This document shows, piece after piece, positions 46,450 through 56,200 of a stretch of 64,000 nt of DNA. The position numbers were made by a program, and so were the translations under genes. The stretch's first letter is position 1. Every line of letters begins with the position of its first letter. The notes beneath the pieces were generated by a model, which did not search any database, was not told the origin of the DNA, and worked only from the letters and a program-made list of their open reading frames with translations. This DNA comes from Plumapathes pennacea. Taxonomy: Eukaryota > Cnidaria > Anthozoa > Antipatharia > Myriopathidae. The DNA lies in NCBI GenBank assembly GCA_964036295.1, contig OZ038467.1:6069001-6133000 (forward strand). The letters run 5' to 3'.

Positions 46450-49431
46450 ATGAAGAAATTGCCTGATCTCGTCACCTCCTTAAAGTTTGCAGAGCAAACT
46501 AAAAACAAGAAACTTGAAATGAAAGCTCATAGTAATTTTGGCCGCTATTACTGTTCTACAAGACAGTACGAGAAGGCTATACAACATTTTGAATGGTTCC
46601 TTACTATCGCAAAACAGATTGGAGGCAAAGACAAACAAAGAAAAGCTTATCGCGACCTTGGTGTTTGCTATAAGTCTCTTGGCCAGTACGACAAGGCTAT
46701 CGAGTATCAGAAAAGAAGCCTTGCTATTGCAAAAGAGATTGGAAACAAAGACGATGAAGGAACAGCTTATGGCAACCTTGGTGTTTGCTACGAGTCTCTC
46801 GGCCAGTACAACAAGGCTATTGAGTATCAAGAAAAGAGCCTTACCATCGCAAACGAGTGTGGAAACAAAAACGGAGAAGGAGCAGCTTATGGCAACCTTG
46901 GTGTTTGCTATGAGTCTCTCGGCCAGTACCAAGAAATGCGCCTTACTATCGAAAAAGAGATTGGAAACAAAATCGGAGAAGGAACAGCTTATGGTAACCT
47001 TGGTCTTTGCTATAAGTATCTTCGCCAGTACGACAAGGCTATCGAGTATCAAGAAATGTGCCTTGCTACTGCAAAAGAGACTGGAAACAAAATCGAAGAA
47101 GGAACTGCTTATGACAACCTTGGTTTTTGCTATAAGTCTCTCGGCCGGTACGACAAGGCTATTGAGTATCAAGAAATGGCCCTTAGTATCGCAAAAGAGA
47201 TTGGAGACGAAAGCAGAGAAGGAGCAGCATATGGCAACCTTGGTGTTTGCTATGTGTCTCTCGGCCAATACGAGAAGGCTATTGAGTATCACGAAAGGCG
47301 CCTTACTATCGCAAAAAGGATTGGAGACAAAGATGGAGAAGGAACAGCTTATGACAACCTTGGTGTTTGCTACACATCTCTTAGCAAGTACGAAAAGGCT
47401 ATTGAGTATCAAGAAAGGCGCCTTACTATCGCAAAAGAGATTGGAGACAAAACCGGAGAAGGAAAAGCTTATGGTAACATTGGTGTTTCCTATGAGTCTC
47501 TCAGCCAGTACGACAAGGCTATTGAGTATCAGAAAATGAGCCTTACTATTGCAAAAGAGATTGGAGACAAAAGCGGAGAAGGAAAAGCTTATGGCAACCT
47601 TGGTCTTTGCTATGAGTTTCTCAGCCGATACGACAAGGCTATTATGTATCTGGAAATGCGCCTTAGTATCGCAAAAGAAATTGGAGACAAAAACAGAGAA
47701 GGAACAGCTTATGGCAACCTTGGTGTTTGCTACGAGTCTCTCGGCCAGTACGACAAGGCTATTGAGTATCAAGAAAAGAGTCTTATTATCGCAAACGAGT
47801 GTGGGAACAAAAACGGAGAAGGAACAGCTTATGGCAACCTTGGTGTTTGCTATAAGTCTCTCGGCCAGTACGACAAGGCTATTGAATATCAAGAAATGAG
47901 CCTTGATGTCGCAAAAAAAATTGGAGACAAAACCGGGGAAGGAAAAGCTTATGGCAACCTTGGTGTTTGCTATGATTATCTCGGCCAGTACGACAAAGCT
48001 ATTAAGTATCAAGAAATGGCCCTTAGTATTGCAAAAGAGACTAGAGACAAAAACGGAGAAGGAACAGCTTATGGCAACCTTGGTGTTTGCTATGAGTTTC
48101 TCGGCCAATACAACAAGGCTATTAAGTATCTGGAAATGCGCCTTAGTATCGCAAAAGAGATTGGAGACAAAAACGGAGAAGGAAAAGCTTATGGCAACCT
48201 TGGTGTTTGCTACAATTATCTCGTCCAGTACGACAAAGCTATTAAGTATCAAGAAATGGCCCTTAGTATCGCAAAAGAGATTGGAGACAAAAACGGAGAA
48301 GGAACAGCTTATGGCAACCTTGGTGTTTGCTATGAGTTTCTCGGCCAATACGACAAGGCTATTAAGTATCAAGAAATGCGCCTTATTATTGCAAGAGAGA
48401 TTGGAGACAAAAACGGAGAAGGAACAGCTTATGGCAATCTTGGTGTTTGCTTTGAGTCTCTCGGCCAGTACGACAAGGCTATTAAGTATCAAGAAATGCG
48501 CCTTATTATCGCAAAAGGTATTGGAGATAAAATCGGAGAACGAGCAGCTTATGGCAACCTTGGTGTTTGCTGTGTGTCTCTCGGCCAGCACGATAAGGCT
48601 ATTGAGTATCTGAAAATGCTTCTTAATATCGCAAGAGAGTGTGGAGACATTAACGGAGAAGGAGCAGCTTATGGCAACCTTGGTTTTTTATATTTCGGTC
48701 GTGGCCAATATGGCAATTCTGAAAAAAATTATAAAAAATGTATAAAGTGCTACAGCACACTTCTTAAAACTGTACCGAAAAGGGATGAAGTTAAAATTTC
48801 TTTCCTCGAGAAATTCGTGGAGACGCATAGACGTTTGGTGAAAACTCTTCTGCATCAAGATAAAAGAGTAGAAGCTTTTCTTTTAGCGGAAAACGGCCGC
48901 TCAAGAGCTCTACTTGACCTTGTGTCCGTGGGATTTGGTAAATGTGAACCCAGGATTGACCATCTCTATGAAGCTTGTGAAGTGGCCAAGTCCCTGGAAA
49001 GTACGGTCATCTCCTTTGCGTTTCGTAGCCATGTTATTTGTATTTGGGTTATACAGCCAAATGGATATGTTTTGTTTCACCACAAAACTTACAGTGAGAA
49101 TTTGATTTCTGTTCCCATTGAGGCTATACAGTCGATAACCAGAGGTCAACGAGAAGATAAGAAACTGCTGAAATATCTTTACCAGATTCTTCTGGAGCCT
49201 GTTCGACAATATATAATGGGGTCGCAGGTCATTATCATCCCTGATGGAAACCTCGCTCTGGTTCCATTCGCCGCCCTCATTGATGAGAACGGAAACTACG
49301 TGGTAGAGTCCTTACGAGTGAGACTAGTTCCATCACTAACAATAGCAAAGATAATCAGACAACGCTCAGAAGAAAGGCAAGGCAAGACCCCTAATAGTGG
49401 GAGATCCAGAAGTAGGCAAAGTAAGGAATAA
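46450..49431 (+). CDS. TPR-CHAT protein, TPR array and first part of CHAT domain (gene probably disrupted)
   Basis: A long frame of 993 codons. Residues about 22-780 form 18-19 tetratricopeptide repeats of 40 residues (consensus AYGNLGVCYESLGQYDKAIE), the all-helical form found in NPHP3/kinesin-light-chain-like proteins. After them comes the start of a CHAT domain: AFLLAENGRSRALLDL, SFAFRSHVICIWVI, VIIIPDGNLALVPFAALIDE, VRLVPSLTIAK. CHAT domains belong to the caspase/separase clan; their catalytic His and Cys lie further downstream, at 51,685-52,194. Near 49,388-49,391 the CHAT sequence (LIVGDPEVGK) shifts to the next frame, consistent with one extra C in a C run. The frame may begin upstream: an acceptor at 46,424-46,425 opens the same frame without a stop. 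Repeat 4 lacks six residues. The C-terminal residues after about 980 are out-of-frame translation. Confidence 0.8.
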   Translation: MKKLPDLVTSLKFAEQTKNKKLEMKAHSNFGRYYCSTRQYEKAIQHFEWFLTIAKQIGGKDKQRKAYRDLGVCYKSLGQYDKAIEYQKRSLAIAKEIGNKDDEGTAYGNLGVCYESLGQYNKAIEYQEKSLTIANECGNKNGEGAAYGNLGVCYESLGQYQEMRLTIEKEIGNKIGEGTAYGNLGLCYKYLRQYDKAIEYQEMCLATAKETGNKIEEGTAYDNLGFCYKSLGRYDKAIEYQEMALSIAKEIGDESREGAAYGNLGVCYVSLGQYEKAIEYHERRLTIAKRIGDKDGEGTAYDNLGVCYTSLSKYEKAIEYQERRLTIAKEIGDKTGEGKAYGNIGVSYESLSQYDKAIEYQKMSLTIAKEIGDKSGEGKAYGNLGLCYEFLSRYDKAIMYLEMRLSIAKEIGDKNREGTAYGNLGVCYESLGQYDKAIEYQEKSLIIANECGNKNGEGTAYGNLGVCYKSLGQYDKAIEYQEMSLDVAKKIGDKTGEGKAYGNLGVCYDYLGQYDKAIKYQEMALSIAKETRDKNGEGTAYGNLGVCYEFLGQYNKAIKYLEMRLSIAKEIGDKNGEGKAYGNLGVCYNYLVQYDKAIKYQEMALSIAKEIGDKNGEGTAYGNLGVCYEFLGQYDKAIKYQEMRLIIAREIGDKNGEGTAYGNLGVCFESLGQYDKAIKYQEMRLIIAKGIGDKIGERAAYGNLGVCCVSLGQHDKAIEYLKMLLNIARECGDINGEGAAYGNLGFLYFGRGQYGNSEKNYKKCIKCYSTLLKTVPKRDEVKISFLEKFVETHRRLVKTLLHQDKRVEAFLLAENGRSRALLDLVSVGFGKCEPRIDHLYEACEVAKSLESTVISFAFRSHVICIWVIQPNGYVLFHHKTYSENLISVPIEAIQSITRGQREDKKLLKYLYQILLEPVRQYIMGSQVIIIPDGNLALVPFAALIDENGNYVVESLRVRLVPSLTIAKIIRQRSEERQGKTPNSGRSRSRQSKE
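46559..48700 (+). repeat. 120-bp tandem repeat array encoding TPRs
   Basis: About 18 DNA-level copies of a 120-bp unit containing GGAACAGCTTATGGCAACCT and GGTGTTTGCTATGAGTCTCT. Repeats 13-14 and 15-16 are most alike as pairs, a 240-bp higher-order unit. Repeats 3 and 11 are also near-identical. This points to recent unequal exchange or gene conversion. Confidence 0.95.
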
Positions 49432-51110
49432 CTAGACTGGCCTTGCCAGTGAGCTCGCGGCGTGAGTTGGGTCGAGACCAGAATATAAAATGGAAAGTAG
49501 GGGACAAGAGCGGAACTCCCAAGAGAGACTTCCAATTTCTCACCATAAAAATATCACACAGTATAGAGAACTTGGCTTTTGACACCTTGCTCTTTTGACA
49601 CCTTGATTAAACTAAAAATTATTATTACAACACTCGTACACTTGCTTCTTAAAGGTTGAGCGACCCTGCATCTTGAGAATGCGTGACATATCTTTTTATG
49701 CACAATCGATTATGACAGTTTGACCTTGACTCATATTTCTAATCAGAGGCCACGATTAATCCAGCCTTCGCTTCACTACTTATGTGTTTTCTTTTGTTAA
49801 CTCAATACGTTTCTTCTATCAGGCTTTCGAGTATTCGTGCCCTGTAACAAATATAAAATTGAAAGCGAGGAATGTCACACGAGAGATGTTTACAATATTA
49901 TTGCGCTTTTGTTCACAGTGTGTTCAGTCCATTTGTGACTGCAAACTCAATCCTCAGAATTATTTAGGTGTATTTTTCATTTCTGGTATTTAATGAACAT
50001 TGCGAAACAAAGACTACATGATCGAATGAAAGAAACACTTCAACAGGCAATGTACGATACGCAGAAGAATTTTATGAGGCAACAGATGTCATGTACAGAG
50101 TAAAGCATAAAGCGTCATTGTTTTACGGCTAAAGCTCACCGTAGCTTTGGTTTCTGTTTTCGCCCTGTTATCTTCCCAAAAGTATTTCGTGTCGCCACAG
50201 AAAGTTTCGTCGGGACTAAATACTTATCGGCGACAGAGATATTTGCAATACCCCAGAAGTACCATCAAACATTTGTTTACGGCTATTCTCAAAGCTTGTG
50301 CGGTGAACGCGAGCCAAAATCTTTTCCTAAAATCCAGTTTATCCGTGCGCATTCCACAGAGCCAAATGGCGTTGAATTTGAATGAATGCAGTTTACTTTT
50401 TCGCTTCACTACTTATGTGTTTTCTTTTATTAACTCAATACGTTTTTTCTATCAGGCTTTCGAGTATTCGTGCTCTGTAACAAATATAAAATTGACAGCG
50501 AGGAATGTCACACGAGAGATGTTTACAATATCATTGCGCTTTTGTTCACAGTGTGTTCAGTCCATTTGTGACTGCAAACTCAATCCTCAGAATTATTTCG
50601 GTGTATTTTTCATTTCTGGTATTCACTGACCATTGCGAAACAAAGGCTACATGATCGAATGAAAGAAACACTTCAACAGGCAATGTACGATACGCAGAAG
50701 AATTTTATGAGGCAACAGATGTCATGTACAGAGTAAAGCATAAAGCGTCATTGTTTTACGGCTAAAGCTCACCGTAGCTTTGGTTTCTGCTTTCGCCCTG
50801 TTAAGTTTCGTCGGGACTAAATATTTATCGGCGACAGCGGTACCATCAAATATTTGTTTACGGCTATTCTCAAAGCACAATTCTATCGCCCACATATCTC
50901 CTTCAAAATGGCGAAACTGCTCGCCCGGCAAGTCATGTGATGACAAAACGTCATCATAAATCACGTGAAAATATGAACCAATCACCGTGTGCTGATTCGT
51001 AACCCAGAAAAAAAAAAAAATAATAAAAATAAAAATATGACGATGATGAAGACACGCTTTCCAATCCTAAGCTCGTCGGCTTCGCCACGAGCAATAATAG
51101 CATTTTGTCT
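49432..51110. other. Gap between the two CHAT parts, with a 632-bp tandem duplication
   Basis: It separates the first part of the CHAT domain from the next recognisable CHAT stretch. It is either a real intron or an insertion. A donor-like AAA|GTAAGG lies at 49,420-49,421, but I could not find an acceptor in matching phase before 51,111. A degenerate piggyBac-type MITE lies at about 49,500-49,690. The rest is mostly the duplication listed next. Confidence 0.55.
49769..50880 (+). repeat. 632-bp direct duplication
   Basis: Copy 1 starts at 49,769 and copy 2 at 50,401 (CGCTTCACTACTTATGTGTT). They are almost identical for about 400 bp. Copy 2 then has short deletions but still matches until GGCTATTCTCAAAGC at about 50,877. 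Both give the same small open frame, which is not a recognised protein. Confidence 0.9.
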
Positions 51111-51194
51111 GTGTCAAGACTCACTATCATTCGCAGCGAAAGAAGTGGAATTGATCAGTAAAATTCTCCATGTGAAACCACCTGTGGGGAATAA
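51111..51194 (+). pseudogene. TPR-CHAT gene, middle CHAT fragment
   Basis: Encodes SLSFAAKEVELISKILHV and KPPVG, which match the part of CHAT domains between the VGDP motif and the catalytic-His strand (Ala/Glu-rich helix, then a G-x-x-A loop). It is cut off at AATAA (51,190-51,194), where LINE sequence begins. It lies in a different context from the upstream frame at 46,450-49,431. Confidence 0.6.
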
Positions 51195-51684
51195 CGTAGT
51201 TTAGTTCCTGTCAAACCAGCCATAACCATAAAAAAGTTTACCTACAGGAAGCTTAAGTCTGTGGACCTACAATCTCTTAATCGTGACTTAGCAACCTCTG
51301 AATTATGCAATGATCCACCGCGCGACCAAGCTGATCTCGGTCCGCTGGAGCTGGAAGCGCTTGTACGCAGTTATAACACCACACTGTCTGAAGCCACTGA
51401 TGGTCATGCGCCGTTGAAGACCAAGACCATGGTCGTTAGGCCTGCAGTTCCCTGGTACAACAACGAGATAAACACTGCTAAACGCTTGCGAAGAAAGGCT
51501 GAACGGATCTGAAGGAAAACAAAATTGTTGTCTGACCTAAAGACCTTTAAAGTTAAGAAAAACCGCACGACCTACCTTATGAATGAGGCTAGACGGGCGT
51601 TTTACACCAGCTTTATTGATGAGAACAGCACCGATCAAGGAAGGCTATTTAGAGCTGTCAAGAGACTTCTTGCTGAGAATTATT
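51195..51684 (+). mobile_element. Internal fragment of a non-LTR retrotransposon (CR1/L2-type)
   Basis: Translation resembles the linker between endonuclease and reverse transcriptase of LINE ORF2: FTYRKLKSVDLQSL, VPWYNNEINTAKRLRRKAE, then an in-frame TGA where Trp is usual, RKTKLLSDLKTFK and FYTSFIDENSTDQGRLF. Both LINE ends are absent. AATAA occurs at both junctions (51,190-51,194 and 51,685-51,689), consistent with a short target duplication. The insertion splits the CHAT domain. Confidence 0.7.
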
Positions 51685-52194
51685 AATAAGGCGAACAAAA
51701 GGAGGTTGCTTTGGAGAGTTGAAAGTGCCAGTTTGATTCCTATTGCATCACACGGAGATAGCCGTAGGGGAGAGATCTTGCTTGCCCGTTCTCCTGAAAT
51801 GCCTGAAATTCCTCAAGCTAAAGATCTAATGCTTCTCATTTCTGATCTCGAACGCAAACGTATAAAGGCAAAGTTGGTCGTTCTTAGTTGCTGTCACAGC
51901 GGATGTGGTGACGTCATGAGAAGAGAGGGGGTAGTCGGTATAGCTCGTGCGTTTCTCGGAGCTGGAGCTAGAGCTAGAGCGGTTCTTGTAACACTATGGG
52001 CGGTTGACGATGGGGCCACTGCGTGTTTTATGTGGCCTTTCTACGAGTACCTTAAAAATGGCGAAAGTGCAAATGGGGCCCTCAATCAAGCTATGAAAGA
52101 CGTTAGAGAATACAAGAGATTCCACCATCCCCGCTACTGGGCTCCTTTTGTCTTCTTGGGGGGGGGGGGGGGGGGGGGACTAATTTTGGGTTAA
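51685..52194 (+). pseudogene. TPR-CHAT gene, C-terminal CHAT part with catalytic His and Cys
   Basis: Frame continuing to a TAA at 52,192-52,194. It carries the catalytic-His strand (SASLIPIASHGDSRRGEILL), the catalytic-Cys strand (AKLVVLSCCHSGCGDV), GVVGIARAFLGAGAR, VTLWAVDDGATACFM and the C-terminal RYWAPFVFLG. The frame then passes through a run of G (52,158-52,178) whose length decides the last residues. The domain itself is well preserved, so inactivation, if real, is recent. Confidence 0.75.
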
Positions 52195-52433
52195 ATGTTC
52201 ATTGATAATGAGACTGGGCTTTAGACAATCTGAGTGTCTCCAGGAGACAAACCAAACAGTTACTCAAAACTGTATTACAAAGGTCCTATAGAATTACCTG
52301 TGAAACAATTGTATATAAAAACAGGCTTGTAATTCTAATTGATAAAGCAACACGACAGAATCATCACAGCTATTTTTACTTACGTTTTGTGGACGTTGTA
52401 TTTTCAGGGAGCTTTTCATATGGAATATTATAA

Positions 52434-52712
52434 TTTTTTGAGTTTGTGCCGCCCGGTTCTCAAAACCTTCACCTTATTTCAAACGAAAATATACTATTTT
52501 TCAATCCCTTTCAGACCTGTATTCCAGAATTTTTCCCTTTCAAGTTCTTCTTCTTATTTTAGACCTGTATCTGACCAAAGTAAGCAAGGTCTACTTGGCA
52601 AAATCGATAATATAAGGCTAAAATGCTTGAAAACGATAGCCTTCGGGGCGGCACATGCCCTCTCCTCCCCGGGGAGAAAATGTGTATTATATTATGTAGT
52701 GCGACTTTTGAG
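52434..52712 (+). repeat. Dispersed repeat family, copy 2
   Basis: Matches 41,588-41,872 over its whole length with small insertions; shared blocks are TTTTTTGAGT, ATGCTTGAAAACGATAGCCT, CCCGGGGAGAAAATGTGTAT and TATGTAGTGCGA. Confidence 0.75.
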
Positions 52713-53059
52713 CCTTAATCCAAGCAAGCTATCAAAAGCCAAGTTCTCCTAACTGATATATCTCTGGTGAGAGGTATATTAATAAAGTATTTATATATTA
52801 AATATAATAATGTATAATTGGTTGTGAACATACCGAATCGGTTATGCCGGCTTCCGGATGACTTTTGTAAAACCAAAGCAATTACACCGCCAACCACAGA
52901 GGCTGTAAGAATCAGTTTTAACCAATCATAAGCCATGAAAGTAATTTGCACTTGGTTTTACTTTGGCGAAGAAACCAATCAGAATTGCGAGGAAACGCCA
53001 TGGCCACTAGCTTGCTTGCTTGAATATATCATGTCAAATTTAGACCAATCCAAAAGAGC

Positions 53060-53065
<6 letters not shown>

Positions 53066-53097
<32 letters not shown>

Positions 53098-53121
53098 AAC
53101 AAACAAACAAACAAACAAAAA
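53066..53121 (+). repeat. (CA)n followed by (CAAA)n
   Basis: Pure CA dinucleotides run into AAAC tetranucleotides, downstream of the second oxygenase stop codon. Confidence 0.95.
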
Positions 53122-53237
53122 AGCACTAACAAGACTACTTTCGACTGTCATCCAAAAAGTGCTCTATGGTTATCACAAACTCGCTAATTCATGCCAAACT
53201 TCATCTTGGTTAAAATTCAGTACGTATATCAACTATA

Positions 53238-56200
53238 TTATTCACCATAAGAAGCTTTGAACTTTTGGAAGACGTAGTCTCCAAACTTGAATGGCATCTC
53301 CATGGATAACGCGGGAAGTGTAGACAAATCCGTGTGAGCGACAAAAACTTCCAGGGGAGTTATCTGACTCTCTTCATTGGGTTGAAAGAAAAATGGCACC
53401 GACACGCGGTCCTTGAGCGGAGAATTTTTTACGCGATGCCGAGTAGAACGATATGCTCCACCAGACCACGCCTGTAGCACATCTCCAACATTAATGACAA
53501 ATGTCCCTGAACAAACGGAGTAAAAAGGTTTATACACCTCACAAAATTGACCTCTTCCCACAGTGTATTATCTTCGGATACCTATTTCCGTAGTATGAAA
53601 GAGGCCCATGTTTTTCCCTGGTACAATTCGCCTTTTTGACTTTCGAAAAAAACCGAGGTTGTCAGAAAACAGCTTTTTTCAACTAACCCGGAAATCAAAG
53701 TAATTTGTAATCCGTTTTACTTTCAAGACTAGACCAACCTGCCCTGCGATATAAATCGCTTTGGCTTGCTCGCGTCCGCAGATTGCTTTTACTTTTCTGA
53801 TTGGCCGAGCCGTAATGCTGCCTTGCCAAACTAGTTTGTACCAATTAAAAACACAGCACTAATTACTTTCGACAGTTGATCGAAAACAACTGTCAGCCAC
53901 AAAATATGATTCAAACTACAGTATGCTGATCCAAGCCTATGCACCAGGCTTGTCATACTGTACCTGGTACAGGGGGAACTTCGACCCAATCTCCCTCCGC
54001 TGCCTCAACCTGGAGTCCACCGACGTCATCTTGAAGTAGAATTGTGAGAACACCATAATCTGTGTGGGGCCCAACCCCCCAAGAACTGGACTTTCCAGGG
54101 ACGGGAGGGTAGTGCCACATTGCCAGCAAAGGGAACGGTGGATCAAACAAAGGAGCGAAGATGTCTTTTTTAAGCCCCAGGCTCAAAGCAAGGCCTTGCA
54201 TGACGGCGTGCCTAGAAAAATTCAAAGTTAACCCTTTCACTCAAGTTCAAGCTCAAACTACAGATTCTCCTAACCTTTTATGATAAGAACACATATGTGA
54301 TGCAGTGAGATTGTAGAGTTAATTAACTTTCACCTGAGCAAGTATCGAGAACTTAAGCTGTAAGAGTACATCAACTGGCAAAACCTAGCTAATCCAGGAT
54401 TAAGTGTAAACTTTGCTGCCATTTTTAAGCCTGAAATGAGAATTTTTCATTTACAAAAGGACTGCCTATATTTGGAGTTAGAACAAGCACTTTAGCTGGT
54501 CTTTTATCGAAACTTTGCAAAGTTTGTTGGCCAGAGAATCGAGATAAAGAATTTGGTTAATCCAGTTAATCCTCTGTTGCTGTGGAAAATAGTCTATTAC
54601 GTCATCGCCCAGCACGTGATAATATGAACCAATCACCGTGTGCTGATTCTCGACCCACAAAAAGGAAAAAATTAAAAATGCCCATTTTTAAGCTCTCGTG
54701 GGCCCCAGGGCCCCGCGAGCAAAGAGTCTATTTTGATAGTAGTGTTCAATTGCGGACGAAGGAAATTTGTAATGATATAAAGTATCAGATTCAAGTGTTA
54801 CGGAGATCCTTTAGATATAGGTCGGACAGTTTGGAATGTGTTTAAAATTCTTATATTCACATGCTCAACATGAAAGTGATATAAATATTTCACTGACAAA
54901 TTTAGGACATATTTGGCCATCTCTACAATATGAAAGTGATATAAATGTTTCACTCACAACTGTACGACATATCTAGCCATCTCTACACGATGTTTAATCT
55001 TATCAAGTAGTCTTACCCAACGTTAACCATCTGCGACCTGTAACTATTCACTACTTCGGAAAATCCTGGCAAGTCATGTTCAGATGGGAATAGATTGGGT
55101 CCGATCATCGGTTTGCCTGGTTGCATATCTTGTCCATCGCGACCAAAGTACACTCCCTCTTTAATGTCCATCTTTTGATTAGTCTTTTCAGTGCCTGATG
55201 CAATTGAACAATTTGTCGTTATCACATCCAGTCTTGCCTTCCCCTTTGGCCCACTGAATGTCGGTTATGCACCACCAGGAGTAGGTGGCCCCACTAATAG
55301 GCTTGAAACAGCTATGCGTCGAGTTAAAATTAACCTAATTTTGGGTGGGAATGTGCCGCCCGATTTTAAAAACCCTTACGATCTATACAGACCAAAAAGT
55401 ATGGTTTCTCAATATTATTTCAGACCTGCATCCCACATCGCCAGAAATTTCAGACATCCGGTTGCGACATCTCGGAAGAGGCATCAGGTTTCACGCTGAC
55501 AGCCGCTCAAGAAATAACAAAGAAATGTATGGGATCTGATAATAAATTGTGCTTTTCGCTTAACTGAAGCACGTTCGTAAAAATGTCTGGGCAGCATTCG
55601 GAAGAGGAAAGCTTCCTAAACACAACAGTACAAAAAATATTTATCTCCGGTAAAATTCGATGTGTACTTTTTTGAATTTAAAATTTCGGCCGACGTAAGA
55701 AGGGATTGATAGCAGAATACGCTCAAAACCGGCTACTGTCACTTTTTAAGCTGCATTTAATACAAGAACCTTGGGTAAAACGCAAAATGTCTACCCCGTA
55801 CCTGATTGTCGAAGGATTGAACATCTCCTGTGAAGCCTCAGTCAGTCCCGTGGAGCAAATTCGATGTGTACTTTTTGTGTTTGAATTTGCAGTTCACAGC
55901 CAGCCATGGCGAATACCTCCCGTGAAATACGTTGACTTCGGATGTTGATATTTTGGGCTGGGAAGCTCCAAATCGCATGAAAATTGTACCAAACGAAAGC
56001 TAATTTCAACTAGGTCGTTCAGCGGCACGTCTCCTAAACGTAGCAGTCTCTTTTTGAACCGGAGAAACCCATCCCTCCCCCACCCCACTGAGGCAAAGTA
56101 CGTAACACTGTTGAATGTGTGAATGGCGCATGCTCATACCGCACGCCGCTGGGAAAGACCGGAAGCAATCGTGGACGCAAAATGTCCGGAATTTCTGGCG

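Larger units (their letters stand above)
52195..53237. other. Spacer between the CHAT gene and the second oxygenase
   Basis: The two genes converge here. It holds dispersed repeat copy 2 (52,434-52,712) and simple repeats (53,066-53,121). No exon is supported. Confidence 0.6.

Noticed and set aside
46480..48591. 703-codon minus-strand open frame opposite the TPR array
   Set aside because: It is a mirror of the 120-bp repeat: because 120 is divisible by three and the units are near-identical, an open antisense frame in one unit stays open in all. The plus frame has clear TPR and CHAT signatures.
46538..48613. Plus-strand open frames of 116-333 codons in another phase of the TPR array
   Set aside because: Same repeat effect; they have Lys/Thr/Leu-biased composition and no domain.
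46559..48700. Regular 120-bp repeats resembling a CRISPR-like array
   Set aside because: There are no unique spacers; the whole unit is coding and translates to TPR helices.
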